Source: Branchiostoma lanceolatum (Eukaryota; Chordata; Leptocardii; Amphioxiformes; Branchiostomatidae). From it: a DNA stretch of 64,000 nucleotides. Shown here one piece after another: positions 21,701-33,905 of the stretch. A program made the translations under genes and the position numbers. Every line of letters starts with the position of its first letter. Position 1 is the first letter of the stretch. Under the pieces are notes generated by a model that was given only the letters and a program-made list of their open reading frames with translations, was not told the origin of the DNA and ran no database searches. The DNA is taken from positions 31,871,193 to 31,935,192 of the forward strand of contig NC_089723.1 in NCBI RefSeq assembly GCF_035083965.1, written 5' to 3'.

Positions 21701-24700
21701 TACCGGCACTGATATATAGTTAATTTATCATTTGAAATAGCCTTCATCATCTTAAATCATAAAGTCAAGCCAGCCAAGATTGCTAGATGACCTTTGCAGT
21801 TTTGAATTTTCTACAGACTAAGTCTGACTTGAACATTGTGTGATTGAATATCCAGGTATAGCTGCCAACATGATGCTGGCCAAGGTGTGCTCAGATCAGA
21901 ACAAGCCCAACGGTCAGTTCTGTATTCCCTCTGATCGTGGCGCTATCATGGACTTCATCAAGGTTCTCCCAGTGCGTAAGGTGAGTGGGTAAAGTAAATA
22001 ATGTTACCGGTAGGTCAGTTAGTAGTAGGTACTTTGTTTCACTGCTTTATTCATTGTATACATGTATGTCAAGAGATTAGCATGCTGTAGTGACTTACTG
22101 TGTAAAAATGTGTAGCCTAACCCTTATTTATAAGGTACTGGTACTCTTTGTGTTTTAGGTGTGTGGGATAGGTAAGGTGATGGCTCAGCAGCTGAATGCC
22201 CTGGGGATCACCACCTGTACCCACCTGTATGAGCAGAGGGCTGTCCTGTCACTGCTGTTCTCGCCTGTCAGTTCCTCACACCTGCTGAGGGTAGCACTGG
22301 GGCTGGGGGCCACCAGGATAGAAAGGTACGCCTAATAAGTCTGAAAGCTGCCTATATTGCACATTAATATATTGAAGACACTTACAGCAAACTGAACTGT
22401 TTTGAGACAGGAACTTAAGAAAGGGTTACAGCAGGGGGAAGAAAGCAGAGACTTGTCTCAGAACTGAGACTTTTAAGGCACATGTACAAACAATAAGTGC
22501 ATTGTTTAGAAATTGTACAAACTCATAGTCCTGTCAGACTTATGAATGCCACACTTGCACTGGTAGGAAGCATTTAGTAACATCATTAAGATTGAAAAGT
22601 CATCAAGGTACAACTGAGCTAAAATTGTTTAGCAGAACAAACAAGTGGAGCTACGTTAAATGCAGAAAAAAAGGTAGAAAACATTGTCTGACTAATTATT
22701 GATATTATTACTTCTTTTGTTGTTTCTTCTAAAGCAATTTTTTCTTACATCACAGAGAATCTGAGAGGAAGAGTATGAGTGTAGAATGGTAAGAATAATC
22801 CTTTCTGTCTTTACACACGGTATATGAATTTATACACAGTGACACATCTTTTATCAGGTCAGGAAAACACCTACTATGAATTACTGCTCAACTGTTAATG
22901 TCAGATTGTAGCTTGACACCTAAGATTATTATTCACATTATTACATGATCTGTACCTTATTTTTACAGCATTGTTCATGTTATTTCTTAGGACCTTCAGT
23001 GAGCTGAGCAAGCCGTCAGACCTGTACAGGAAGTGTTGGGAGCTTTGTGAGGCTTTGGCCAAGAATCTACAGGATGAGGGGTTAAAGGTGAATTGTGACT
23101 GTTTAATGGTGTAGTGGTAATGAAAGTATGAGTAAGTAAACACGATTGAAGATTCATCTCCTGGATTTTTATTAACTGGACTTTTTTAGAGATACGTGCC
23201 ACCTTACCAACCAGAATATACACAGGTAATACTTTACTTTCTTAAGGATTGTCTTGAGAATGAAAGTTCAATCCATACCTTTTTTGTTTTCACCTAGGGC
23301 CGTACAGTCACCATCAAGCTGAAAACTGTGAACTTCGATGTAAAGCAGAGAGGACAGACTGTTCCTAGAGCTGTCTCCGCTATGAATGAGATATATGATG
23401 TGGCCGAGGAACTTCTGAAGATGGAGATACAACAATGTCAGCCACAACCACTCAGGCTTAGGCTGATGGGTACGTATCTGACAAGTTATTTCAAGTTGAT
23501 TTGTATTTTTGTCATTCACGAGTATTCAAATCATTATGATTTACATCTTGTCACTACAAATTGAGCTAAATTTGTGAAAGGATAACTGGTAAGAAAAAAT
23601 GTTTCAAGTAAAGTAATTATACCTGATGGTTTTGTCACAGTGAGCACTCAAATGATATGTTCTGTAACTTCTCACATTTCTTCATCAAGCTGAAATATTT
23701 TACTGTGTAAAACCATATTTTTGGCCAATGAACTTGAATCTGGTGTGGTTACGCCGAAGGGCAGTTAAACCGGCTATGTAGATACAGATAAATCAGTACT
23801 TTGACCCCCCCCCCCCCCAGCAGGCCATGTGATTTCCTTTACCTTTTCCCACTGGATGCTCCTGTCTCCTTATGTAGGTGTGAGATTGTCCAACTTCCTG
23901 AAGGGCAATCAGCAAGACCAGAAGCAGGGAAGCATCACATCCTTCCTCAAGCCCAAGCAGGATGTACACGTCAACAGCTCAGATTTACAAGGACAAAAAC
24001 AAGTCAAAGGGACACTATCAGGTGGAGGTACAGCCGTTCCTTATGATCCACCCCTGCCCTCTCTTGCTGCTGCCAACAACACTGACCAGTCGGAAAAGCC
24101 CAAGGAAGTCGATGAAGATCACCGTAAACTGTATGATCTTCCTGAATGTTCTGAAGAAAACACAAACAGAAACCTTGAGCACCTCAGTAAACCAAATGGA
24201 AACACTCCAGAGCAAGACATTGTTGAAAGGGGTGATCCCCTAGCAGGAGGGAGTAGTACTGCAGCAGCATATATATGCCCAGTGTGCAACCAACCCCAGC
24301 AACACAATCTTAGACTTTTTAATGAACATGTAGATATGTGTCTCGTCAAAAGTTCTAAGGAAGATGAGGAAGAAGAATCGGCAAGGAGTGAAAACATGTT
24401 TACAGGAAATAAACATGCAATGGAAGAGCATGTTCAGGAAACTGCAAGTGCACAGATTACAGGTATGTCATTTTTTTCTGATTATAAAAGCGTGTAAACA
24501 ATCTATAAAAGTTGTCTACAACTTTATGACTTGGGCATTTTTAATGACATTTGTAACCGGATATTTTTACATGTACTGATAACTAGCATTGTATAAATAA
24601 AAATTACTTAGGAAGCACCATATTGATCAGTAGAAGGAAAGGACTACTTGTCATATGTTAATTCCTTGCCAATGCAGCATGTTCCCATAAGAAAGAAATA

Positions 24701-25534
24701 ATGATACATTGTGTATGTTGTTTATTTCTTTCCACATAGACACAGATGTGGGCAGCGTGGAATGTCCGGTCTGTGGGCAGCTCCAGTCAGGGGAACTGCT
24801 GACCTTCAACCAACATGTGGACATGTGTCTCAGTAGGGGGGCAATCAAGGACATCATCAAGGAGCAAGGTTAACAGTCATTATTCATTCTCTCAATTTTT
24901 ATGTGAAAATGCACACAATAACCTACAACATACATGAAACTATACAGAATCAAAACATTTGTAAATGATGACATTGACAACCCTCTTGGTGTCATGGAAT
25001 GGCCTCTAGCTTGGATTTCTTTGTTATTGTGTACTTATGTCAAGGAAAAAGTTATGCACTTCAGAAATAAACACTTATAGACATTCAGACGGCACATTTT
25101 GAGATGCACAAGTGCGATGATACGTTTTTGAGTTAGTTCCATCAGTTGTTGAAAATGGACTTCCTTGGTCTTAGGTTATCAATTTCCTTTGGTTTGACTT
25201 ACAGGTTGCTCAAATGTTGAAGTCCAGAAGCCACTGTGCAGTACTGACTCTACAAAGAAGACAGCCAAAAGGTTTGTTGTCCTAGGCAGTTTGAATGTAT
25301 TGGATAATACATCTACATTGTACATGTACATGCAGTGGTTATATGTATTTCCAGTCATGTAATAAAAATGTTGGTACATCATTTCAATTTGTCTTTCCAA
25401 GTCCACATCTGAACCTTCCATTCTTCTATCTTCCCGGTCCCAGGTCTGCCATACAGACAGGATCTTCAGCAAAACGGAGGAAACAGGAGAAGTCATCAAC
25501 AAAGACGGCCACTCTCGACAGATTCTTTGTTTGA
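18764..25534 (+). CDS. POLK: DNA polymerase kappa (Y-family translesion polymerase)
   Basis: Copies damaged DNA, extending past minor-groove guanine adducts, in the nucleus (family knowledge). Exons: 18764-18893, 19278-19456, 19912-20031, 20278-20430, 20777-21443, 21856-21980, 22159-22325, 22756-22788, 22991-23087, 23298-23469, 23878-24462, 24740-24868, 25205-25271, 25444-25534; 904 aa (human 870). Landmarks in order: N-clasp ([16 protein letters not shown]), catalytic [14 protein letters not shown], second acidic pair in MSLDEAY, an acidic Ser-rich insert, NKPNG and the helix-hairpin region (CGIGKV), little finger (RLRLMG), two UBZ4 fingers (CPVC...HVDMC twice) and a C-terminal PIP-like TLDRFFV that should bind PCNA. 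Exons 8 and 9 join to give VEWTF where vertebrates have VERTF. The extreme N terminus (exon 1) is the least certain part. Confidence 0.95.
21555..21643. repeat. 89-bp palindrome, 44-bp arms, one-base centre
   Basis: Perfect inverted repeat in POLK intron 5. The left arm 21555-21598 and right arm 21600-21643 are exact reverse complements around a single T. It has no flanking duplication and no coding content. Confidence 0.9.
23805..23818 (+). repeat. Poly-C run in POLK intron 10
   Basis: Fourteen consecutive C. It follows a stretch (GCCGAAGGGCAGTTAAACCG, from about 23753) that recurs in altered form at about 751-800, so it is probably the tail of a dispersed repeat. Confidence 0.6.
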
Positions 25535-26433
25535 GACCGAACAACGTTAACACAAGGGCCACTTAGCTTTTGAGGCCTAAAGAATTTAAATATACAAAGT
25601 TATTAAAAGTTGAAAGGCATCTCTGACAAAACCAATCAGAAGGTGTAGTTGAATGTTTCAATTTAATTGTACAAAAGGCATTAATGATAATTTTTGCTAA
25701 TAAAAAGTGATATCTAAGCTTTTTGCTGTTACCTTTGTAAAATTTATGACATGGCACAACCAGTATGCCAAGCTTGCTGGAAATTTATGTTATGTGTTGC
25801 TGTTCTACGAATAAAGTGTATTATCTATCTAGATTGATAGCTGTATATGCATGATATGCAGAAGCTGCAGTTAGCTGATTCTTAGCTATTTGCATGTACA
25901 GTATATATATTGAGTAAAAAGACTGCAATTCCATATGGATTCTAAACCATTTATAATGCAACAGATCCACTACAAAATCATATCATGGTGATATATGTTT
26001 TTTATGACAATAAAATATTTATATTCAGATTTAATGCAATACCGGTCCTTGTCACATTTTTCTGTGTTGGAATTTGGAAAATTTTTGCCTCTTTAGCTTG
26101 GTTACTACAAATGTAAAGGACATTTCTTTCACGATTCCTCAGGTAAGTGTTTGTAAGTGTGACACATTGTGATAATTTTGAAATTCAAGCTCTACATCAA
26201 AGGAACAACTTCTTTCATCCAGCATAGATAGGAGACCTTCAAAGTTGCATTGTAAGAGTTCGGAGTCTCTTTTATATTGGATTTGACTCATCCTTTGAAG
26301 ATAACGTGTTTATAGATCTTGTTTCTTTGACATAAAAACTGAAGAAGAGCTAATCACAGGAGAGTTTCTTTCACTCCATCTCATGATCCTCAGTCTCTTC
26401 TATATTCGTCCCTGCGCTGCACATTCTGCTGTG
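25535..26433. other. POLK 3' UTR and convergent intergenic DNA
   Basis: POLK and MRPS21 converge here. Plus-strand AATAAA hexamers at 25810-25815 and 26009-26014 are candidate POLK polyadenylation signals. No coding frame is convincing. Confidence 0.6.
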
Positions 26434-27056
26434 TCACACCACCCAGGGGTTTGGTCTTGACTTCCGCATGGTGAAGTCTATTTTCCGTGCCATCTCCTTG
26501 TTGTAGATGTCTCGCATGTTCTCGTAGTTGACTCGCCTCCTGTACTGCCATGGCTTCTCGTAGTAACGTCTTCTCCGAACATCTTCAAGGAAGCCCTCTC
26601 TTGTCAGGACACTGAAAATATTTGAAAATAGTTATACAAATGTACCAGTATGACAACTTATAAAACCACTTATACAGTCACAGCAAGAGTTACATAAGAA
26701 ATACATATGCTCGAGCTACTGTTGTATCTAAAGAAAAATTTGCTCTTATCTCTTGTGATTTCTTCACTCTGTACACTATGTATTATCAACGAGGTTTATC
26801 TGATTCCCTAGACTGCTAGAAAACAATAAAGCATGATCTTGGTGGGAGGGGGGCACAAATTTCATAAGGTTAGAGGTCACACAACTGCACGCGTATTTTC
26901 TTGGTCAAGCAAATATATCTGTATGATCTGAATAACGTCTTTAGCTAAAGGAGAATGGAAGGAAATGACTGACTTGTTCAAAGCTCTGTAGGCGGCATCG
27001 ACATTGCCGTTTTTGACGAAGACTGTCCGTGCGATGAACTGGTAGTACTTTATCAT
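26434..27056 (-). CDS. MRPS21: Mitochondrial ribosomal protein bS21m
   Basis: A component of the small subunit of the mitochondrial ribosome. Two exons, 26974-27056 and 26434-26611, give 86 aa (human 87). The exon junction falls inside an Asn codon. Residues [39 protein letters not shown] and [16 protein letters not shown] follow the S21 family closely through to a short C terminus. The gene is divergent to the CH-domain gene, with 295 bp between its start codon and that gene's first exon. Confidence 0.93.
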
Positions 27057-27351
27057 GGCTGGCGGCGCTCAGACTGAACACAGTTTCAAATTCGGCACCA
27101 GTTCGTAGCACACGTAAATGTATAAATTAAACTTTACAATAAACAATTTTTACGTTGAATTATCTAACGTTACTCCGAATGATACAGTGAACAATTTTCT
27201 TTTCTTTTAAACTTTATGGCATAAGTTCACATTATTCGGGTACTTATTCGTATACTGATTCAAGGTGTCAAAGGTCGAGAATGCCAGATAGCGGAAGTGG
27301 GCTTTGTTTTCTTGGATGGACGAAATTTGAAATCAGAGTAGTGCTTGTAGC
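27057..27351. promoter_or_regulatory. Divergent promoter of MRPS21 and the CH-domain gene
   Basis: A 295-bp gap between two oppositely oriented first exons. It is AT-rich, with no TATA box or CpG-rich core obvious by eye. The assignment rests on layout alone. Confidence 0.5.
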
Positions 27352-27383
27352 ATGAACGGTCCTCCTGAAGAGGTGAAGAAGTG
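27352..27383 (+). other. First exon / upstream ORF of the CH-domain gene
   Basis: ATG at 27352 followed by ten codons and a good donor (GTG|GTGAGT). Spliced to the acceptor at 28281, the frame stops after 19 codons at 28309, four bases before the main ATG at 28314; that makes it an upstream ORF. If the alternative acceptor CCAG at 28285-28288 is used, the frame instead runs into the main protein and adds an N-terminal extension. Sequence alone does not decide. Confidence 0.5.
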
Positions 27384-28313
27384 GTGAGTACTGAGAAGAA
27401 TTCCTTGGGGCACTTATACGTTGCTGTTAAGTTGTTGGTTAACCCCAGCTCTTCATCAAGGGGTTAGCACCTTGAACTTGAATATAAATGGATGGCTGCT
27501 GAAAAATAGGCAAGCTCAAGCATTCAAAAACGCCTTCTAGAGGTGTTCCTTATCCCAAAATGTCACCCATGCCAGTATGATTTTCTATAATAACATAAGG
27601 CCAAATAATGATACAACTTAGAAAAAGAAAAGAAAATAGAAAGAGACTTAAATTAGATAAACTGTGCCCTCCCACAAAAACTGTATTGAATATTGAATAT
27701 GTCTTAAATGCAGTGATTGAGTAATGTTTATAACATACCAGAACCAGGAAGGTTGCACTTGGTGTGCCTACTAGCCTGTGTTTCAACAATCTCTCAAATT
27801 ATGGCAGAGGTTAATGACCCCCTCCCCTCTCTGACTTGACTTGACTTGACTCTAGGGGGAGGTATCTGTAGGGCAGGCTGCTAGGAGTGCGATTTACTAA
27901 GGCTACCTGCTATATGTATAAGGATGTTCATTGTTCTAAGTATGCATGTGTAAGGTCAAAGGTGAAGGCCCCTGAGACATTAACTTAATTGATTAAGCAA
28001 AACACATCCAAGTCTGGACAATTGTATGAAGCATGGTCGAGACAAGAACTGTTTACAATTCATAGCCTCCACATCTGGCCTTACACATCAGTACCTAGAA
28101 TCATGAACCTTTAAGCAGATCTATTGGTGGCAAAAACTGTATCCTACAGGCAAAAGGAGTTTTAATCGCCACCAATAGATGGATACCTCTTTGCCATCAA
28201 TAGATTTGCTTGGAGATTATTCATTACAACACTAGAGGAGATAAGATCTCTTAATAAAAATTTCACATCTCTGTTTCCTAGGGTCCAGTCTGTGTCAGAG
28301 ACGATGTGACATC

Positions 28314-31300
28314 ATGCAGCCAGGGCGACGGGGAGCTCTGGAGGGAACCAATGTGTTGTACTGGCCGTATGACGGAGGCTACAACCCATCGACTGACAGG
28401 GAGAAAACTCAGCATGAGATGCAGGTTAGAGAGTCTACAGACATGGCCCCGTGGCACATGCGGTAGCCCAACCCCGCTGCTTGGCCATATGGATCAAATT
28501 CCGTGGATCTGTGTGCCGGAGTTCGATCTTAGGGTCAACTAGCCTGGAGGCCAGACCACCAATCTCTATAATATCTATTGTTCCCAGACGATAGATAGAG
28601 ATTTGGGGTCTGGCATCCAGGCTGAGGGTCAACCTCGAACATGTTGTAAGGGATTCCATTCAGTCATTTTGGATGGTGACGTAAAGCCGGCGGCCCCGTG
28701 TATGAGGGAGCTTCAGGTGTAAGCCTCAAGCGTCAAACCTCTGCATGTAAATGAACACACTGAGAAGAATAGGGGTGACCTGATATGTTTGGCTTGGTAC
28801 GTGAGATGGGGCAATTATAACTAGCTAACGAAAAAGCATCATGCTTCGTCCTCTAGTTGACTAGAGGTTCTACCACTATACCTTACCTTACATACCTTGT
28901 GATAGCTCATCATTATCATCAAGGTCACCTTCACTTAGTTGGTGTCTCTCCTGCTAAAAATTATAAAGCCAATCAGCACTGAAGAGTCCTTAAACATTCA
29001 AGCATATCTCAACAAAAGTGTTTTGCATGATTTGAGCATTCTATGATTGGCTTGAGGGTTTGATAATAAGAGTACTTCAGATGTCACATGGACCAGCGAA
29101 GCCATAAGGATCACTTGAGGGTCCTTTTGGGGTTACCACAACAATTGATTTAAAGTAAAATGAGATTTTTTAGACATTTTTAAAACCGGCCTTTTAAAGG
29201 AAGTGGCAGCATTCCAAGCTGTGTTTTTTTCTCATTGATTTTCTGTATAGAAATAGATTTCTTATAGCCCAAATATTAGTAGTAGTATACATGTACATTT
29301 GTAGGCAGCTTACATGTACCAGCTGTGACACAGTATATGTAGGGCACAGCAGATAATACAGACTAGCAGTACCTTAGTGTGGTCCTGTATGATGTGGTGC
29401 GCTATTTGGCTCCTCAACAAACTGCATGTAGGTTACATCTTTTAACTCCGAATTCTATTACCATCTTAATGATATTATATTACTGTAACCAAGGAGGTTT
29501 TAGATAAATTGCTGTAACTTTTGGTACTTATGTGGTCAGCTGTAGCCTATTATTTGCATGAGCATATGAAGAGACTTGGCAGCTATAATAGGCTAGTGAC
29601 CTGGGCTTGCTGTATTGTGTAATACAACATGCCCTCTCCTTTGCCCCACAGGAGTACACAGTGTGGGCCAATGCCTACCTGTCTGAGAGAGGAGACCTGC
29701 CCCCCGTGGGTGATCTTGTCACAGCCCTGTCGGATGGGATCACCCTCATCAAGCTGGTAGAAGTCATGGGTATGTCTACAAGTCTCCCCTTACCAGTACA
29801 TTTCATGATATTTCAAAATATGCTGTTACACAAGACAATCCAATCTTGAAACTCTGTCCAAAAACAAAATGTCACCAAGTTCTATAGTTTTTATGTCAAT
29901 GTAAATGCAAGCATAGTGCATGATTTTCTTATTGCTTTATTTTCGTAATCTCCTTGTATTAATGAATTATTGATAAATAGGTACATGTAGTAATAAATAA
30001 AGACAGAACAATTGATGGATCTGTTACAATGTAATGATCTAGCTATTTTATAAATGTTCAGTTATAGATAGATATACATCAATATCAGACATAATGCTCA
30101 TTGAACAATGATAATCTCATTAGAGATGTCTATCAAAACTATAGCTGCTATCGTTCCACAGCAGAGCAACAAGTCCCCTACCCTCACCCCAAACCCACCA
30201 GCTGGATCCAAAGGGTGGAGAACACAACAGCCTGTCTGAGCTTCTGTGGGCAGGGAGGAGTCACGTTGGAAGGGGTGACATCTTCAGGTAGGGATGTCTG
30301 TAAAATCAGTGTCACAAGGAATTATGTATATGTTCAGTGGTCACAGAAAAACTGAAAAAGCAATAACAAAATAGAATGTGTTTATGTTTGAAAATAAAGA
30401 TATAGATTCAAAAAGAAAAGATGCATTGAAAAATGCATTGCAAAGAAATGAAATGAAATACCAGAAGTTTGGTAAAATGTATCTACTTTGACTGCTGTGA
30501 TGAAGGGCTTACAAAGAGACTGCTTGTGTGTACTTAAGTAATTAAGTTAGAGAGACAAGGCAATTTCATTTAAACTTTGTGTTTTGAATAGAAAGTTTTA
30601 GTGATATCAATCATTGACACAAAGATATGTTGCAATCATCTTTTTACTTATGTGTTTATTTGTTTCTTGCAGATATTGTAGATGGCAAAGCAAAAGCCAT
30701 TCTTGCTCTCTGCCATGCCCTGAGGATTAGATGTGAAGGTAGGACTCCTGAATGAAGAATTGCTGGAACCAAAGAGTTTATATAGACTATATAATTCAGA
30801 TTCATAATTATTGTTGCTAAGTGAGATGCTCCAGATAATGTTAAAATTACACTTTCAATTGTGTAGGATAGACATGTAAGTTAGCAAAAGGACGAATGCA
30901 CATTTTCACCTCAAGAATAAGAGTGTTAGGGCACCAGTAAGTCACTGCAGTTCAAGGTTACTAGTTCAAGGTTACTGTTACTAACTTTTCCACATTACCT
31001 CTCACCCAAGGTGTTGGGAAATATGCTGTCCGTGCAGTCCCATTAACTTCTAGACACAAACCATATCATCCTGGTTCAAGGCATGATGGGATAGATAGCA
31101 GGGGACACACACAGGTTCCCCTGGTGACCTGGGAACAAGAAGACATGGCCATATTTGCATGGGTGAAGTGCATGTTGGGACATATGGTGGTGGATTATTC
31201 TGTGTAAGTGTGCACCATTTCTTGGCTGCCTATGGCAATGTGCTCTCCTTTCAGAATTCAGTGTATCAGAATTACTAAAAGCCTATGATATACACCCTTC

Positions 31301-33905
31301 TTATATATGCATATACCCGTCCATTGCTTGATTTTCCATCAGAAATTAATTATTAATTATTGCTTGAAGCTTGCTTCCTGTGATGTCATTTTCTGCATCA
31401 TTGAACTGATCACATCTCATCACTGAACTGAACTGAACTAATACTCACAAACACACTGAACTTATCATATTGGAATTCAGTCTGTAACATGTGCTCCTTG
31501 CACCATGGCCTCGTAGAAGAGTCTACTCTAGATCTGTAGGACTGTTACAATTTTATCTAGTAATACATGTAATATGAATGCTGGTAGAAATCTATTGCTG
31601 CCTTATTTCTTGAATAAATGTGTTTGAATTGACAGAAAAAGAAAATGTAGTGTGTGTAATATTTATTAACATGAACTCTCCAGATATTCCACAGACGGCA
31701 GAATGTTATCATGTCTCCTGTGTTCCACAGCTTTCAGGATGGGAGTTTGCTCTGCAGACTTGTCAACAAGATTTGTGAAGGGGATATGGATCCAAAGGTA
31801 CAGACTGATGTGTTCATGGCATAAGATAGAAACATTATGTGCTCTCTATGTTAAGATTTTTAAATATCTAAATTTTTCAACTTTTCTGCTGTTGTTGCAA
31901 AACCTTCATAATTTCTCCCTGCAGGTTTGGATGGACAAGTCTTATACAGACAGGATGTATGTTGCCATGGAGACTGTAGAGAGAAAGTTTGGTTTGCCAT
32001 GCTTCCTTGATGTCCAGACCGTGATCAGAGGACATGGACATGAGTCCCTGAGGGACTATCTGTCCCAACTAAGAAGGATAGGGGACATGCATTTTCAGGT
32101 GACAGTCTATCATGTTTTAAAATCTTTATGTAACGTAACATGACCTATTTACGTGCAGAACCTATTTACGTCCGGTTTGGCTCGTGTCCACATGCCGCGG
32201 TGTATTATGCCAAAGCCTGTTCTCAGGAGCAATAAAGAACATAATAAATATGATCCTTAGCCATCTCTGTAAATTTTGCACAGCAAAACATAATGGCCAT
32301 GCGTTTACCACGTGAACGCCACGTGCCGCGCATGTGGGGGAAATTTACAGATAAACATTGTTTTTTTCCATCGCGTTAAGCAAGTGGCCGGATAGACATA
32401 GTGATTTTATTATCATTTGTCTGCAGACTACTTTGGACAGTTACTGTGCATTTTTTTCTGGTCTATGTTCTTCAAGCATAGCGCTAGAAGGGAAAAGATT
32501 CAGAAGTGGACGATAATGGGTTACCCTAGCACAATTCTTCATCATATACCTCAGTATAAATACATGCTCGCACGGCGTTAAACAGGCGGAGAAAAACTTA
32601 CAGACCTTGCATTTTCTTTTTAGAAGAGCTGATATTTCTGTCCATGGGTTAAAAATTTGGCTCTGTCCGCGCGGTTTTAAGATAAATACGTTTTGAATAA
32701 ATCGGACGTTAATTGGTCATGTTACGTTATATGTGCAAAATTTAAGAAACTGTGTTCACCCAAGGTACACTGAGGCCTGTCAAGAATTTTACTTCATGCA
32801 ACTGGAAACCTATCAATCGGTAAGGTGATTGAACCTTAGACTTAGGATGAACCATAATTTACACATTTTCGTTAGCTACACGTAGGAGTGCAATGCAGCT
32901 TCGCTACGGCTTGCAACTGGAAACCTATCAATAGAAACCTCAAAGACAAATGTACCTGTTGTGTCCTTACAGCAAAAGAAGTGGAGGGAAGAGAAGGAGG
33001 CAGAAGCCCGTCGGGAGCGTGAGAGATGGGAGCGGATACACATGAAGAGGAAGGAGGCTCAGGACCACAGGAGGAAACTGGAGGACATGTTCGACAGACA
33101 CAAGCAACAGCTGGAGGAACTAGACACAGCTGTGAAGAAAAAGGAGATGGAGCTAGCCAGGCAGATGAATGTCTCCTATAATGAGTACAAGAGACTTAAA
33201 AGTCCCAGGCCAAAACCTGCAGAGGTAGTAGAGGGGAAAACTCAGGAGGCGGGGACACTTACAAACACAACTTCAGCAGTAGGGCAAGCTACAAGGACAG
33301 ATAGTAATGCTTCAAAAGATACTGCCTTCAATTATACTGTGCCAAAACCTAAATCAGCAATTTACAACGTCACAGATTCTCCTAAGGTGTCTGGTGTGGA
33401 AGAGTCAAATGATGAGTCAGAGGACAAAGATAGTGAAGTCACAAGTTCAGCTTCAGGTGATGACATAGGGAAAAGCGATGTCACCGACTCCATGTGGAAT
33501 GAAACCCTGAAGAGTTTGTCAAAACTTGCCCTTAGAAGAGAACAGAAGTCAGTGCTGGCAACCAAACCTTCTGACCTACCAGAGTGGTCTACTGATCAAG
33601 GCCAAGCTAGACTTGAAGGTCATGAAGCTGGTAGGGAAAATGTCGGCACACGACCTTCAATACAAATAGGCAGAGACTCAGGCAGTCGTCTGTCTGCGGA
33701 CAGGGAAAGCGGGAATGAAAGACCTGTCGGCAGCTCTCCTGCATCAGCCTTACCAGCTAGTAACACAAGTGTGAAAGGTAGTGGGCTATCAGGCTCTGCG
33801 AATACCAGTAACCTTCCTACTGGCTACTTCAAAAATGCAGCCAGGAGAGCACTCTTCTTTGCCTCCCTGTCTCCAGAGCCTACTGATGAACTCAGTGATG
33901 GCTAG
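28314..33905 (+). CDS. Two-CH-domain coiled-coil protein, unnamed
   Basis: Exons 28314-28424, 29652-29769, 30162-30287, 30673-30738, 31011-31203, 31731-31797, 31925-32098, 32973-33905; phases agree, 595 aa. The first calponin-homology domain spans about residues 38-140 (EYTVWANAYL, LSDGITLIKLVEVM, DIVDGKAKAILALCHAL). A second CH-like domain follows at about 185-285 (EDMAIFAWVKC, DGSLLCRLVNKI, LRDYLSQLRRI). Then comes a charged coiled coil (about 286-360; REEKEAEARRERERWERI) and a Ser-rich, low-complexity C terminus. Two CH domains in tandem suggest actin binding, but the spacing and second-domain sequence do not match spectrin, actinin or filamin closely. No vertebrate ortholog is recognised. 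It could be a cytoskeletal linker; that is inference. The exact start depends on the first-exon question. Confidence 0.8.
28440..28531 (+). repeat. tRNA-like SINE fragment
   Basis: GTGGCACATGCGGTAG (A-box-like) and GGAGTTCGATCTTAGG (B-box-like), about 60 bp apart, just downstream of the first coding exon of the CH-domain gene. It ends where a TAGCCTG-type MITE is inserted. Confidence 0.45.
28540..28624. mobile_element. TAGCCTG-family MITE, 85 bp
   Basis: Starts TAGCCTGGAGGCCAGACC and ends GGTCTGGCATCCAGGCTG, giving inverted ends with two mismatches. A 9-bp target duplication AGGGTCAAC lies at 28531-28539 and 28625-28633. An internal hairpin (CTATCGTCTGGG region) is also visible. Same family as 38921-39015 and 57253-57310. 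Confidence 0.82.
32131..32729. mobile_element. 599-bp non-autonomous DNA transposon, TATG duplication
   Basis: Ends are TAACGTAACATGACC and its exact reverse complement (15 bp). Flanked by TATG at 32127-32130 and 32730-32733. It is unlike its surroundings in being rich in CG-containing motifs (CCGCGG, CACGTGCC). No transposase frame remains. It lies in the last intron of the CH-domain gene. Confidence 0.75.

Noticed and set aside
23829..24497. 222-codon ORF as a separate gene
   Set aside because: It is POLK exon 11 (23878-24462) plus intron sequence on both sides.
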